Assembly (NCBI GenBank): GCA_964581465.1 | Contig: CAZOOP010000001.1 | Span: 62,001 to 126,000, forward strand | DNA length: 64,000 nucleotides | Origin: WJMB01 sp964581465 | GTDB lineage: Bacteria; RBG-13-66-14 | Reading direction: 5' to 3' | Shown here: positions 8,821 to 17,293 of the stretch, in pieces | Layout: every line of letters starts with the position of its first letter | Numbering within the stretch: the first letter of the stretch is position 1 | The notes under the pieces: model-generated | What the model was told of the DNA's origin: nothing | Seen by the model: only the letters and a program-made list of their open reading frames with translations | The model's database searches: none | Made by a program: the position numbers and the translations under genes

Positions 8821-10644
8821 TTAGCCGATCGAGATCCTACCCTCGGGATACCGATACCGGCCCTCGATGTGTTTGCGGCCGATGGACAGGCCCAGGGACA
8901 ACGGTCCCACGCGGCCCGCGAACATCAGCAGTATTATAACAAGTCGCCCGGCGTATGATAAGTGCGGTGTGACACCGGTGGAGAGGCCCACGGTGGCGTA
9001 GGCCGAGACGGTCTCGAAGAGCAGATCGAGGGGTGGCTGGTCTTCGATGAGCAGCAGGAGAAAGAAGCCGGCGACGCAGAAGATGACGGCGCCGACGAGG
9101 ACTGCCAACGCCTGGCGGGTCACATCGGGTGGTATCTCCCTTTTGAAGGCCTCGACGTGGTTGCGGCCGCGCAGGTTGGCCCAGAAGTTGAGCACGATGA
9201 CGGCGAAGGTGGAGGTCTTGATGCCGCCGCCGGTGGAGCCCGGACTGGCCCCGATGAACATCAGCACGATCATCACGAAGAGAGTACCGGGGAGCATGTT
9301 GCCGATGGGGGTAGTGTTGAAGCCGGCGGTGCGGGTGGTGACGGACTGGAAGTAGCCGGCCATGACCTTCTCGCCGAATCCCAGCCCGGCTTGTTCGAAG
9401 GATTGGTTCCACTCGAGGGGGGTAATCGCCAGCCAGCCGAAGGCGATCAGGATGGCGCTGACGACAAGGACGAGCTTGGTCTGGAGGGTCAGTCGGCTGC
9501 GCGGCTTTCCCTTTTTGGGTTTGAAGCGGAAGCTGGTCAGGTTCATCAGCACGATGAAGCCCAGACCGCCGAGGATTATTAGTGTAGATATTATCAGATT
9601 TGTACCAACCGAACCCGTATAGGCCTCCATGCTGGTGGAGTTGAGCGAAAAGCCGGCGTTGCAGAAGGCGGAGACGGAGTGGAAGGCCGAGGAGAACATC
9701 AGCTCGCTCTTGTCCGGGAAGCCGGGACTCCAGGTCTGGTAGAGCAGGGCGAAGCCGAGGAGCTCGATCAGCAGGGTGGCCAACAACATGTAGATCAACA
9801 GGCGCCGGACAGTGTTGATGGTGTCGGCCTCGTAGGCCCGGGAGTAGAGGGCGACCTCCTTGCGGTTGACGCGGATGCCCAGGATGGTGGAGAAGAAGGC
9901 GGTGAAGCTCATCAGGCCCAGGCCGCCGATCTGGATCAACGCCATGATGACGCCCTGACCGAAGCGGGTGAAGTCGGCGCCGGTGTCCAGGACGATCAGC
10001 CCGGTGACGCAGGTGGCGCTGGTCGAGGTGAACAGGGCGTCGATGGGATGGATTCCGCCGGCGACGGTGGCCCGGGGCAACGACAGCAGCAGGGTGCCGG
10101 TGCCGATGACGGCCAGGAAGCTGAACACGACGAAACGCACCGGGCGCTCGGACATCGAGGCCAGGGTGCGGTTGCCGCGGACGAAGCGCACGATGAGGTT
10201 GGCGGCGATGAACATCTGCCCGGCCAGCAGGGTGGCCGAGCTCTCGGCGCCGCCGCCGGTCCAGATGTTCGAGGCCACCTGGACAACCTCGTCGACGACG
10301 AAGAGGTAGATCAGATAGACGGCCAGCAGGATGAACTCGGCCAGGTGCTCTTTGAGGAAGGTCAGGCGGCGGTTGTGGAATAGCAGGCGCACCAGGGGGA
10401 TCAGGGCGAAGATGAAGATGATGATGTACTCGACGATGTGGATGACGGTGCGCAGGAAATCGTTGGGGTAGAAGCCGTACTCGACCACCAGCCCGGCCAG
10501 GGCGATGATCGAGCAGAGCAGAAACAGGCGGCTGAGCAGGCGGTCGACACGCTGGCGCAGCGTGGGGGCGAAGGTGAACTTGCGCTGAATGAAATCAGCG
10601 ACGCTCTCCTCGTGACGATGCGGCTGGCGCGGGGGTTCGGCCAT
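8821..10644 (-). CDS. TrkH/KtrB-family potassium channel subunit
   Basis: 607 aa integral membrane protein. After a cytoplasmic N-terminus (1-35) there are extra helices (about 36-135) before the Trk core, so it is longer than minimal KtrB (about 450 aa). Selectivity-filter-like segments are visible: TSATCVTGL, HSVSAFCNAGFS, TRTAGFNTTP and VSAYATVGLSTG, the four P-loops of this superfamily. It moves K+ inward with the TrkA-type partner encoded at 7293-7970. The ATG start is preceded by a sigma-70-like promoter at 10688-10716. Family certain; Trk versus Ktr subtype not decided. Confidence 0.93.
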   Translation of the reverse strand: MAEPPRQPHRHEESVADFIQRKFTFAPTLRQRVDRLLSRLFLLCSIIALAGLVVEYGFYPNDFLRTVIHIVEYIIIFIFALIPLVRLLFHNRRLTFLKEHLAEFILLAVYLIYLFVVDEVVQVASNIWTGGGAESSATLLAGQMFIAANLIVRFVRGNRTLASMSERPVRFVVFSFLAVIGTGTLLLSLPRATVAGGIHPIDALFTSTSATCVTGLIVLDTGADFTRFGQGVIMALIQIGGLGLMSFTAFFSTILGIRVNRKEVALYSRAYEADTINTVRRLLIYMLLATLLIELLGFALLYQTWSPGFPDKSELMFSSAFHSVSAFCNAGFSLNSTSMEAYTGSVGTNLIISTLIILGGLGFIVLMNLTSFRFKPKKGKPRSRLTLQTKLVLVVSAILIAFGWLAITPLEWNQSFEQAGLGFGEKVMAGYFQSVTTRTAGFNTTPIGNMLPGTLFVMIVLMFIGASPGSTGGGIKTSTFAVIVLNFWANLRGRNHVEAFKREIPPDVTRQALAVLVGAVIFCVAGFFLLLLIEDQPPLDLLFETVSAYATVGLSTGVTPHLSYAGRLVIILLMFAGRVGPLSLGLSIGRKHIEGRYRYPEGRISIG

Positions 10645-10687
10645 TGATCACCCAGCGGGTTGGGTATGGTGCGAGACGGGAGGTCCT

Positions 10688-10716
10688 ATTGTACCCCATC
10701 GACGGGAGCGGGGCAA
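10688..10716 (-). promoter_or_regulatory. Candidate sigma-70 promoter for trkH
   Basis: TTGCCC and TACAAT separated by 17 bp on the minus strand, about 45 bp upstream of the trkH start. Confidence 0.55.
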
Positions 10717-10724
10717 CGCGTTGC

Positions 10725-11375
10725 CTAGAAGCCCAAATCCCAGAGGCGGTCGCCGACGAACTCGCGCAGGAGGAGGGGCAGGTCGCCCATGTACTGGGCG
10801 GCCCGGTAGTGAGTCAAGGCGGAGGAGAGGCGACCCAGGCGCTCGGCGCAGGCCCCGGCCAGGTAGCGGACCCAGGGCAGGATCGAACCCGTGGCGTGGT
10901 TTTCCAAATAGGCGGTGAAGTGACCGTAAGCTGCGGCGTAGTTGCGCTCGGCGCCGTCGGCGTCCCCGGCGGCACGGTTAGCCCAGGCGGCGCGCAGGCG
11001 GGCCAACCCCCAAGTATAACGGTCACCGCCGGAGAGTTGGTGCAGTTCGGCGGCGCGTTCGAGAATCGCCGCCCGCTCGAAGCTCGGGGTGCCCAGGTTC
11101 CTTAAGAACGTTTCCGAAGCCGAGCCGAAGTGATCGCCCGGAAAGCCCGCCCAGCCGCAGTCCGGACACCAGCGGCACTCCTCGAAGCCCTGGATGAGCG
11201 CCGGATCGAGGCCGTAGAGATCGTACTCCGGCTCCTGGAGGACGACCGGCTCGATGATCCTCAGCTCCGCCCCACAGTTGGGACAGTCGAACGCCAAGGC
11301 AGCCTGGGCCGCCGCGACCATCAACAGCAACAGAATTGGCCAAAACGGTTTGAAGTCTCTGAGTCCGTTTTTCAT
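10725..11375 (-). CDS. Secreted DUF2225-like zinc-ribbon/TPR protein
   Basis: 216 aa. A signal peptide (about 1-28) is followed by two Cys pairs, FDCPNCG and CRWCPDCGWAG, the N-terminal pattern of DUF2225 proteins, and then an all-helical TPR-like region. It is probably envelope-associated; the Cys pairs may bind zinc. The next gene upstream (11699-12766) encodes a longer relative with the same order of parts, so the two may be an old duplication. Function unknown. The ATG start is the first residue of a good signal peptide. Confidence 0.65.
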   Translation of the reverse strand: MKNGLRDFKPFWPILLLLMVAAAQAALAFDCPNCGAELRIIEPVVLQEPEYDLYGLDPALIQGFEECRWCPDCGWAGFPGDHFGSASETFLRNLGTPSFERAAILERAAELHQLSGGDRYTWGLARLRAAWANRAAGDADGAERNYAAAYGHFTAYLENHATGSILPWVRYLAGACAERLGRLSSALTHYRAAQYMGDLPLLLREFVGDRLWDLGF

Positions 11376-11554
11376 AGGCAGTCAGGATAGAATAAGTCGC
11401 CTAGACCAGGCGGAACCATAACCGATAATGGGGCATCAGAGAACGCTCGTGCCGTAACCACGAAAAAGCTCGGTATCTCAACCGACACCGTCGACGGCGA
11501 GCCCCGGGCGACGGCGTCGGAGCCCGGGGATGATTCCGGGCTTGCGGTTGATGA

Positions 11555-11638
11555 GGCGTTGGCACGTTTCTTGCAGCAGGGCGGGGCGGCCGTCTCGAGA
11601 CAACCAGCCCGGCACTCCGCAAGAAACGTGCCAACGCC
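11555..11638. repeat. Sigma-54-like palindrome, copy 2
   Basis: Inner arms 11555-11574 and 11619-11638 (20 bp, perfect) around a 44-nt loop beginning AGCAGGGCGGG and ending ACTCC, as in copies 1 and 5. The left arm runs into TTGCA and the right into TTGCGGAG. It is enclosed by a further 17-bp perfect inverted repeat, 11494-11510 and 11667-11683 (ACGGCGAGCCCCGGGCG and complement). It lies between two leftward genes. Confidence 0.9.
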
Positions 11639-11698
11639 GGCCGGGGCGACGGTGTCGGCGTAAAAGCGCCCGGGGCTCGCCGTGCGGGACCGGTCGAA

Positions 11699-12766
11699 TC
11701 AGCGGATGAACTCGGCGGCGGCCAGGCGTTCCAGCAAGTCGCGTTCTTCACCGGCGTAGAGACCGGGACGGTTCGCGAGCTCCAGGGCGTACTCGGCGGC
11801 GGCGCGCTCGGCCCAGAGCTCCAGTTCGGCGGCGGCGATTTCGTCATCGGCACCCTCGCCGACCAGCCGGCGTGCGTAGTAATAGGCGGTCAGGGCGGTG
11901 TCGGCGCGATCCAGGGCGTCGGCGGGGTTGTCTTCGAAGAAGCGCCAGGCGGCCGCGGCCGCGGCGTATTTCTCGGCGTCCTCGGGGTGGGAGCTGATCG
12001 AATCCCCGCCGGAGAGCAAGCGACGGCGCAGCAGGGGAGCCTCGGTGAGCAGCAGGGAACGGCGGATGAAACCGCGAATATCGGAATCCTCGGAACCGGG
12101 CATGGTCAGGGCGTCGCTGAGTCGGCTGCGGGCCTCGAACTCGTCGCCGGCCAGGCGGGCCAGCTCCCCGGCCAGATAGACCCGCTCGGCGAGCTGGCTA
12201 TCGTCGATTTCGCCGCGACGCAGGGCGGCGTCCAGGTGGGTGATGATCGAGCGCAGGTAATTGTAGCGCAGCTCGGGATTGGTATCGACGGGACGCAGGC
12301 ACCACCAGCCGATGAGCAGGATGTCGGCCAGCTCGCGGTCCGGGGCGCCACGGAAGCGCTCCAGCAGGTAGAGATTGCGGTAACGCTCCCAGAGGGGGAT
12401 GTCACCGCGCCGGAGGCCTTCCTTTTCCAGCCCGCCGAAGGTATCCTCGATAAAGTCCCGCTCGGCCGGAGTGAGCTCTTCGCCGAAGCGCCCGGCCCAA
12501 TCGGCGTAGCCACAGTCCGGAGAGTAGGCGATCCAGTATCGCCAGGGCTGCTCCTCGCCCGAGGAGTGGACGGCCAGGTCGCCGGCCACGCCGCCGGCGG
12601 CGTCGGCGTCCAGAATCAGCCGGACGGCGACCTCCTCGCCGCAGACCGGGCAGGCGACGACCTCGCCGATAGCCCCTTCATCCGGATGATCGGCGGGGTG
12701 TTCGAGCCCGGCGACCATCATTGGTAGGAGCAGCGCACCCAGGATCAGTTTTCTCAGCCAAGGCAT
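11699..12766 (-). CDS. Secreted DUF2225-like protein
   Basis: 355 aa. Signal peptide MPWLRKLILGALLLPMMVAG, then VACPVCGEEVAV and SPDCGYADWAGRFG, the paired-Cys and CGY signature of DUF2225, followed by helical TPR-like repeats to the C-terminus. The second Cys pair is reduced to one Cys (YSPDCGY), unlike in the shorter paralogue downstream. The frame is open to 12910, but the ATG at 12766 follows GGAAGGATCCGAG and begins the signal peptide. A structural or sensor role in the envelope is possible; no enzymatic motif is seen. Confidence 0.65.
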   Translation of the reverse strand: MPWLRKLILGALLLPMMVAGLEHPADHPDEGAIGEVVACPVCGEEVAVRLILDADAAGGVAGDLAVHSSGEEQPWRYWIAYSPDCGYADWAGRFGEELTPAERDFIEDTFGGLEKEGLRRGDIPLWERYRNLYLLERFRGAPDRELADILLIGWWCLRPVDTNPELRYNYLRSIITHLDAALRRGEIDDSQLAERVYLAGELARLAGDEFEARSRLSDALTMPGSEDSDIRGFIRRSLLLTEAPLLRRRLLSGGDSISSHPEDAEKYAAAAAAWRFFEDNPADALDRADTALTAYYYARRLVGEGADDEIAAAELELWAERAAAEYALELANRPGLYAGEERDLLERLAAAEFIR

Positions 12767-12924
12767 CTCGGATCCTTCCGGTATCCCACAAGACGGGCCA
12801 TCCACCGGCGCCGTTCGGGCGCCCCAGTATAACATGCGACGGCCGCCCGAGGCGGGGGCGGAATGCTGTATTGTCTCTATACGCCGTCGGGCGGTATGGG
12901 CTCTCAACAAATCGCCCCGACCCG

Positions 12925-12953
12925 TTGAATAGAGACCATGACTCTGCTAACAT
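12925..12953 (+). promoter_or_regulatory. Promoter of the WbpB/WbpD-like operon
   Basis: TTGAAT and TAACAT with a 17-bp spacer, ending in GACTCTGC just before the -10. The same GACTCTGCTAAC block occurs in the HU promoter at 14628-14656. Confidence 0.55.
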
Positions 12954-13009
12954 CGCGCCGATGAGTCGCCAAGCTGCGGCGGGCAACCAATAGAAGGAAG
13001 GAATCCTCG

Positions 13010-14008
13010 ATGATGAAAGTAGGTGTGGCCGGTGTCGGCCGCTGGGGACGCAACATCCTGCGCAACCTGGAGTCTCTGCCGGGCTGCCGGGTGGCGGCGG
13101 TGCACGATCCCGCGCCGGCGGGTCGGGAGCAGGCGGCGCTGCTGGCGCCCGAAGCCCGGCTGGTGGACGATTTCGACGCCCTGCTCGACGCCGGTGTGGA
13201 GGCGGTGACGATCGCCACCCCGGCCCAGACCCACTACGAGCTGGCCAAGCGCGCGCTGGGCGCCGGACTGCACGTCTTCGTCGAGAAGCCCCTGGCCCTC
13301 GAGGTCGAGCGGGGGAGCGAACTCGTCGAGCTGGCCGACGCTCGGGATCGACGTCTGCTGGTCGGCCACGTGCTGCGCTACCACCCGGCCCTGGATGCCG
13401 TGCGCCGAGCCGTGGAGCGCGGCGAGCTGGGACGACTCTACACCGCCCACGCCGCTCGGACCAACTTCGGCCGGGTTCGCGCCGCCGAGAACGTCCTCTG
13501 GAGCCTGGGACCCCATGACATCCTCAACCTGGCCCTGATCTTCGGCGCTTGGCCCCGTCGGGTGGCCTGTGTAACCGGCGGACACATCCGCGAGGGCATC
13601 AGCGACTACGCCCAGCTCAACCTGTTCTTCGAAGGCGGCCGCCGGGCTCTGGTCCATCTCAGTTGGCTGGACCCGCTCAAACGCCGCGAGCTGACCCTGA
13701 TCGGCGAACGCGGCATGCTGCGCTGGGACGACGTCGGCGGTGTCGTCGAGCTGCATCCCAAGTGGGCCGAGCCGCTGCGGGACGCGGCCGGTCGGCCGAT
13801 AACCGAACACCACGACTACGCCGTCCGCGAGCTGGCCGTCGAGCCCGGTGAACCCCTGGCCCGGGAGCTCTCGCATTTCCTGGCCTGCTGCGCGGGACAG
13901 GAGGAACCCCTGGGAAGCGGCCGCGAGGGGCTGGCGATCCTGCGGGTCCTGGCCGCCGCCGACGAAAGCGCCGCCCGGGGCGGCGACCCCGTGGAGGTCC
14001 CGCGATGA
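13010..14008 (+). CDS. Gfo/Idh/MocA-family oxidoreductase, WbpB-like
   Basis: 332 aa. N-terminal NAD(P)-binding Rossmann motif VGVAGVGRWGRN, the EKP motif (E92-K93-P94) that holds the nicotinamide, and the C-terminal alpha/beta substrate domain. The next gene overlaps by 4 bp (ATGA) and encodes a WbpD-type N-acetyltransferase. WbpB and WbpD act in series (with an aminotransferase) to make UDP-2,3-diacetamido-glucuronate from UDP-GlcNAc acid for surface polysaccharide, so this is most likely the C3 dehydrogenase. No WbpE aminotransferase is nearby. Tandem ATGs at 13010/13013 follow AAGGAAGGA. Confidence 0.85.
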   Translation: MMKVGVAGVGRWGRNILRNLESLPGCRVAAVHDPAPAGREQAALLAPEARLVDDFDALLDAGVEAVTIATPAQTHYELAKRALGAGLHVFVEKPLALEVERGSELVELADARDRRLLVGHVLRYHPALDAVRRAVERGELGRLYTAHAARTNFGRVRAAENVLWSLGPHDILNLALIFGAWPRRVACVTGGHIREGISDYAQLNLFFEGGRRALVHLSWLDPLKRRELTLIGERGMLRWDDVGGVVELHPKWAEPLRDAAGRPITEHHDYAVRELAVEPGEPLARELSHFLACCAGQEEPLGSGREGLAILRVLAAADESAARGGDPVEVPR

Positions 14009-14616
14009 GCGACGCCGCCTTCGTCCACCCCACATCGATCATCGACGACGACGTCGTCATCGGTCCGGGCAGCAAGGTCTGGCACTTCTGCCACGTCTCC
14101 CGGGGGGCGCGCCTCGGCGCCGACTGCGTCCTGGGCCAGAACTGCTACCTGGGCGAGGACATCGTGCTGGGAGACCGCTGCAAGCTGCAGAACAACGTCA
14201 GCGTCTACACCCGGGTGACCCTGGAGGAAGGTGTCTTCTGCGGGCCGAGTTGCGTGTTCACCAACGACCCCACCCCGCGGGCGCTCTTCCCCAAGGGTCG
14301 CGCCGCCTGGGAGCCGACGCTCTGCCGTCGAGGCGCCAGCATCGGCGCTAACGCCACAATCGTCTGCGGGGTGACCCTGGGCGAGCACTGCCTGATCGGC
14401 GCCGGCGCCGTGATCACCGCCGACGTGCCCGCCTTCGCCCTGATGCTGGGCGTTCCGGCCCGGCGGCGCGGCTGGGTCTGCGCCTGCGGAAGCCGTCTCG
14501 ACCCGCCCGCGCATGGCGACGAAGCGCGCACCACCGCCTGCCCGGTCTGCGGGCGGCGCTACCGACTGCGCGATTCAATCTTGGAATGCCTCGACCCTAT
14601 CTTACCCAAAGACTAA
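14005..14616 (+). CDS. WbpD-like left-handed beta-helix N-acetyltransferase
   Basis: 203 aa. Hexapeptide repeats from about residue 8 to 150 (IIDDDVVIG, LGADCVLGQN, LGEDIVLGDRC, IGANATIVCG, IGAGAVIT) form the trimeric LbH fold. FTNDPTPRA and GVPARRRGWVC match the UDP-2-acetamido-3-amino-dideoxyglucuronate N-acetyltransferase group. The tail adds a small zinc-ribbon-like piece (CACGSR ... CPVCGRRY), found in part of this family. The start overlaps the upstream oxidoreductase stop (ATGA), so the two are translationally coupled. Acetyl-CoA dependent and cytoplasmic. Confidence 0.88.
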   Translation: MSDAAFVHPTSIIDDDVVIGPGSKVWHFCHVSRGARLGADCVLGQNCYLGEDIVLGDRCKLQNNVSVYTRVTLEEGVFCGPSCVFTNDPTPRALFPKGRAAWEPTLCRRGASIGANATIVCGVTLGEHCLIGAGAVITADVPAFALMLGVPARRRGWVCACGSRLDPPAHGDEARTTACPVCGRRYRLRDSILECLDPILPKD

Positions 14617-14627
14617 GACTTAGGTAC

Positions 14628-14656
14628 TTGACCCCTCGCTCCGACTCTGCTAACCT
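14628..14656 (+). promoter_or_regulatory. Promoter of the HU gene
   Basis: TTGACC and TAACCT with a 17-bp spacer; GACTCTGCTAAC overlaps the -10 exactly as at 12925-12953. It lies 135 bp before the HU start. Confidence 0.6.
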
Positions 14657-14791
14657 AGCCAGGCATCACTGGACAACAATACACCGTTCTCAACAGATAC
14701 TATACGGATTGGGTTACGGATTGAGTACAAAGACTAGCGGGTATGTCCAAAGGATACCGGCGAGACAACCGGGAACAACCGGGGGAAAACG

Positions 14792-15076
14792 ATGACTAAA
14801 CGCGAAATAGCCATCGCGGTGGCCAAGAAACTAAAAGTCACGCAGAAAACCGCCGCCGAGGTTCTCGACGCCCTGATCGACGAGATGAAGAGCGCCCTGG
14901 GCCAGGGAGAACGCATCGAAATCCGTGACTTCGGCGTGTTCAGCGTCCGCGATGCCAAGAAGAAAAAGGCCCGCAACCCGCGGACCAACGAGGTCGTCAT
15001 CGTCCCCGCCCGCAAGCGGATCAAGTTCGTCCCCGGCAAACGGATGAAGGAGCTGGCCCAGCACCTGTCGCAGTAA
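14792..15076 (+). CDS. HU/IHF-family DNA-bending protein
   Basis: 94 aa, the standard HU length. MTKREIAIAVAKKL begins the helical dimer part; FGVFSVRDAKKKKARNPRTNEVVIVPA is the DNA-binding beta arm with the conserved RNPRT and the proline that intercalates DNA. A nucleoid-associated protein acting as a dimer. It stands alone with its own sigma-70-like promoter, a GGGGGAAAACG ribosome binding site and a strong terminator. HU versus IHF-subunit status cannot be told from sequence alone. Confidence 0.95.
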   Translation: MTKREIAIAVAKKLKVTQKTAAEVLDALIDEMKSALGQGERIEIRDFGVFSVRDAKKKKARNPRTNEVVIVPARKRIKFVPGKRMKELAQHLSQ

Positions 15077-15109
15077 TCCGGTAACGATCAACTCTGACGC
15101 CGATTTACC

Positions 15110-15138
15110 ACGAACGCCCTCCTGTGGGGGGCGTTCGT
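15110..15138 (+). terminator. Rho-independent terminator of HU
   Basis: ACGAACGCCC pairs with GGGCGTTCGT around a 9-nt loop, followed by TATC, 34 bp after the HU stop. Confidence 0.75.
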
Positions 15139-15265
15139 TATCAGCCACTCATAGCATACTCGGATCAAACAGGGATGACTGGGTTCTTCCTCGTTTCATG
15201 CTCCCAAGAGAGACACCTCAGTAAGGACCATGATTTAACAAGCCGGCGAGTTGTTGATAATCCAA

Positions 15266-15615
15266 GGGATCATCACATGAAAATGGACCAAGTATTCGCA
15301 ACTCAGCAAAGCCGCCTCGATAAGAGGCTTGTAATAAACCGCTGCGAGGCGTCAACCAGCGAAGTCGGATAACGGTCGAAACTGCTGAAGCAGGCAATAG
15401 AGCGTCGTCAGCAGGTCATTTAATCATAGCCTGGCTCATAGCCTGGTCGACTCCCGAGCGGGACCAACATCCTCGGGCTTGCGGCGGAACTCAATGCAAG
15501 GCCGGGTATAGTGCCACCAAACAGTGGTATGGCAAGGGCGTCGATTATCCGCTAGAAAACAATGAATGACAGTCTATCGGCTGGATGAGACGGTTCAGGC
15601 GCGTGTGATAATCCC
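15266..15615 (+). mobile_element. MITE-like family B element (copy 1)
   Basis: 350 bp, from GGGATCATCAC to GTGATAATCCC (11-bp terminal inverted repeats). Internal landmarks shared with the other B copies: GCAGGCAATAGAGCGTCG, CCTGGTCGA, and GGATGAGACGGTTCAGG near the right end. No ORF. It is somewhat longer and more diverged than the others, and no convincing target duplication remains. Confidence 0.75.
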
Positions 15616-16096
15616 TGCTAAAAAGGCTTGGCAAGCCGCTCCGGATCAGGCCGATCTGCTCCGAACACGTTCCAGGATGCCTTTCGTTATCGATTCCGCG
15701 CGAGGCGTCACTGGCGGGGGCGGTTGGCGGTACAGGGGCGAAACAATCCAATGGCCCGCTGTTGGCCTGCTGTCAGCATGTCACTTACTATCAGTGCGAA
15801 TAAACTTAGAGCGGGACCAACAGCCTCCGGTTTCCGGTAACACTGAGTGCAAGTCGAGTTTCTTGCCACAGATCGTCTGCATATAATGGCAACTGTTTGA
15901 ACCATACAGCTTTGATTGACGATTGTCGGCGAAAAAGTGCCTATTTGTAGCTGAGTGCATACAAGACTGCCACTTCCTGTATTTTGACAAAACTAGATAG
16001 CATGAGATATTTCCGCGTGACTCCTAATCCCAACTGTAACTTCGCCTGGACAGCCGGGGAACTGATAGTTGGTAGCTGACCTTCATTATTGTTTAA
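15616..16096. other. Gene-free stretch with decayed element fragments
   Basis: Contains an inverted left-end fragment of family C (about 15625-15678: CGAACACGTTCCAGGATGCC) and a degenerate piece of family B (about 15715-15860: GCGGGACCAACAGCCTCCGG). No plausible ORF or RNA gene was seen in the remainder. Confidence 0.5.
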
Positions 16097-16430
16097 GGCA
16101 TCATGGAACGTGACCGGACAAAACCAGGCTGATGGGGAGCGGCTTGCCGGGCCGTTCTTCATTTAGCTGAAATGCACGTTGTTGACCAATCGTTCATATA
16201 GCCTTCCCTTAATACCTGTTATTACTACATTTAGGAGTTAGAGGCGCTCTGCTGTCAGAGCTTACGCAAGTGCCTTATGCAAGTGCTCTGATGTCAGGGT
16301 TCGCCAAGGATCAGGCCCGTGGTAGTCGCCACTTTTTGACTGACCATTTCGTGACCGGTATCATAAGAATATTACCCTTATTATCTACAGGATAGAAACA
16401 CGAGTAGGTCCGGTCTGGGAATACGATCCC
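16097..16430 (+). mobile_element. MITE-like family C element (copy 1)
   Basis: 334 bp from GGCATCATGGAACG to ATACGATCCC, flanked by TTGTTTAA on the left and TTGGTTAA on the right (7 of 8 bases, a target duplication). Shares GGATCAGGCCCG and CGCCACTTTT with the other C copies. No coding capacity. Confidence 0.75.
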
Positions 16431-16518
16431 TTGGTTAATACGGTGGGATGATCATTACGCTGAGCTACCATTATCCAATCGGCTTCGCTGTCGGCGGCGA
16501 ACCTCCAACGGAGCTCCC

Positions 16519-17289
16519 TCAGCCCCGGCCGCCCCACTTGTGGGCCATGCGGCGGAAGCGGTAGACGGCGTAGGCGGTGACGATCAGCGTCAGCACGGAG
16601 ATGACCATCATGTCGATGAAGAAGGTGTACTCGTAGTGGTGGAGCATCAATCCGCGGAAGAGGTCCACGGCGTAGGCGATGGGGTTGGCCCGGGCCAGCA
16701 GGTAGGCCCAGCGTGGGAGGTTGGCCAGCGGGAATACGGCGCCGGAAGCCAGGAACAGGGGCATGATCAGAAAGTTCATCACGGAGCTGAAGCCCTCGTA
16801 GGTCTCGACGAGGCTGGCGATGATCACCCCGATACCGGCGAGCATGAAACCGACGATGAAGCTGGCGATGAGGATCCAGGCGATGTTGTACCACAGAAGC
16901 TGGATGTTGGTGAAGAAGACCAGCAGGATGGCGATCAGGCCCTGGATGGTGCAGATGGTGGCGCCGCCGAGCATCTTGCCGAAAACGATCGAGCTGCGGC
17001 TGATCGGCGCGGTCAGCATCTCCTTGAGCAGGCCGAAGTCGCGGTCCCAGATGATGCTGATGGCCGAGACCGTGGAGGTGAACAGGATTGTCATCACCAC
17101 CATGCCGGGGAAGATGTACTCGATGTAGCCCAGCCCGGAGACGGGAGCGAAGTTGGGCGAGATGCCGATGCCCAGGATGAACAGCCAGACCATGGGGCGG
17201 GCCACCGAGGAGGCCACCCGGGGGATGTCGCGGAAGTAGCGCTTGAACTCGCGCTGCCAGACGGCGCGGACGGCGAAGCCCTGGATCAT
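16519..17289 (-). CDS. ABC-2 type transporter permease (DrrB-like)
   Basis: 256 aa with six membrane helices and the ABC-2 signature near the C-terminus (SGAVFPLANLPRWAYLLARANPIAYAVDLFRG). It forms the channel of an exporter for drugs, lipids or polysaccharide; the substrate is unknown. It starts 4 bp after the stop of the ATPase gene, so the two form an operon. A PadR-type regulator (19174-19773) lies upstream in the opposite direction, and PadR proteins often control such exporters. Confidence 0.93.
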   Translation of the reverse strand: MIQGFAVRAVWQREFKRYFRDIPRVASSVARPMVWLFILGIGISPNFAPVSGLGYIEYIFPGMVVMTILFTSTVSAISIIWDRDFGLLKEMLTAPISRSSIVFGKMLGGATICTIQGLIAILLVFFTNIQLLWYNIAWILIASFIVGFMLAGIGVIIASLVETYEGFSSVMNFLIMPLFLASGAVFPLANLPRWAYLLARANPIAYAVDLFRGLMLHHYEYTFFIDMMVISVLTLIVTAYAVYRFRRMAHKWGGRG

Positions 17290-17293
17290 CGGT

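Noticed and set aside
11555..11638. Palindromes as integron attC sites
   Set aside because: attC sites begin RYYYAAC and end GTTRRRY; these begin with GTTGGCA and end TGCCAAC, the wrong sequence and order, and no integrase or gene cassettes are present.
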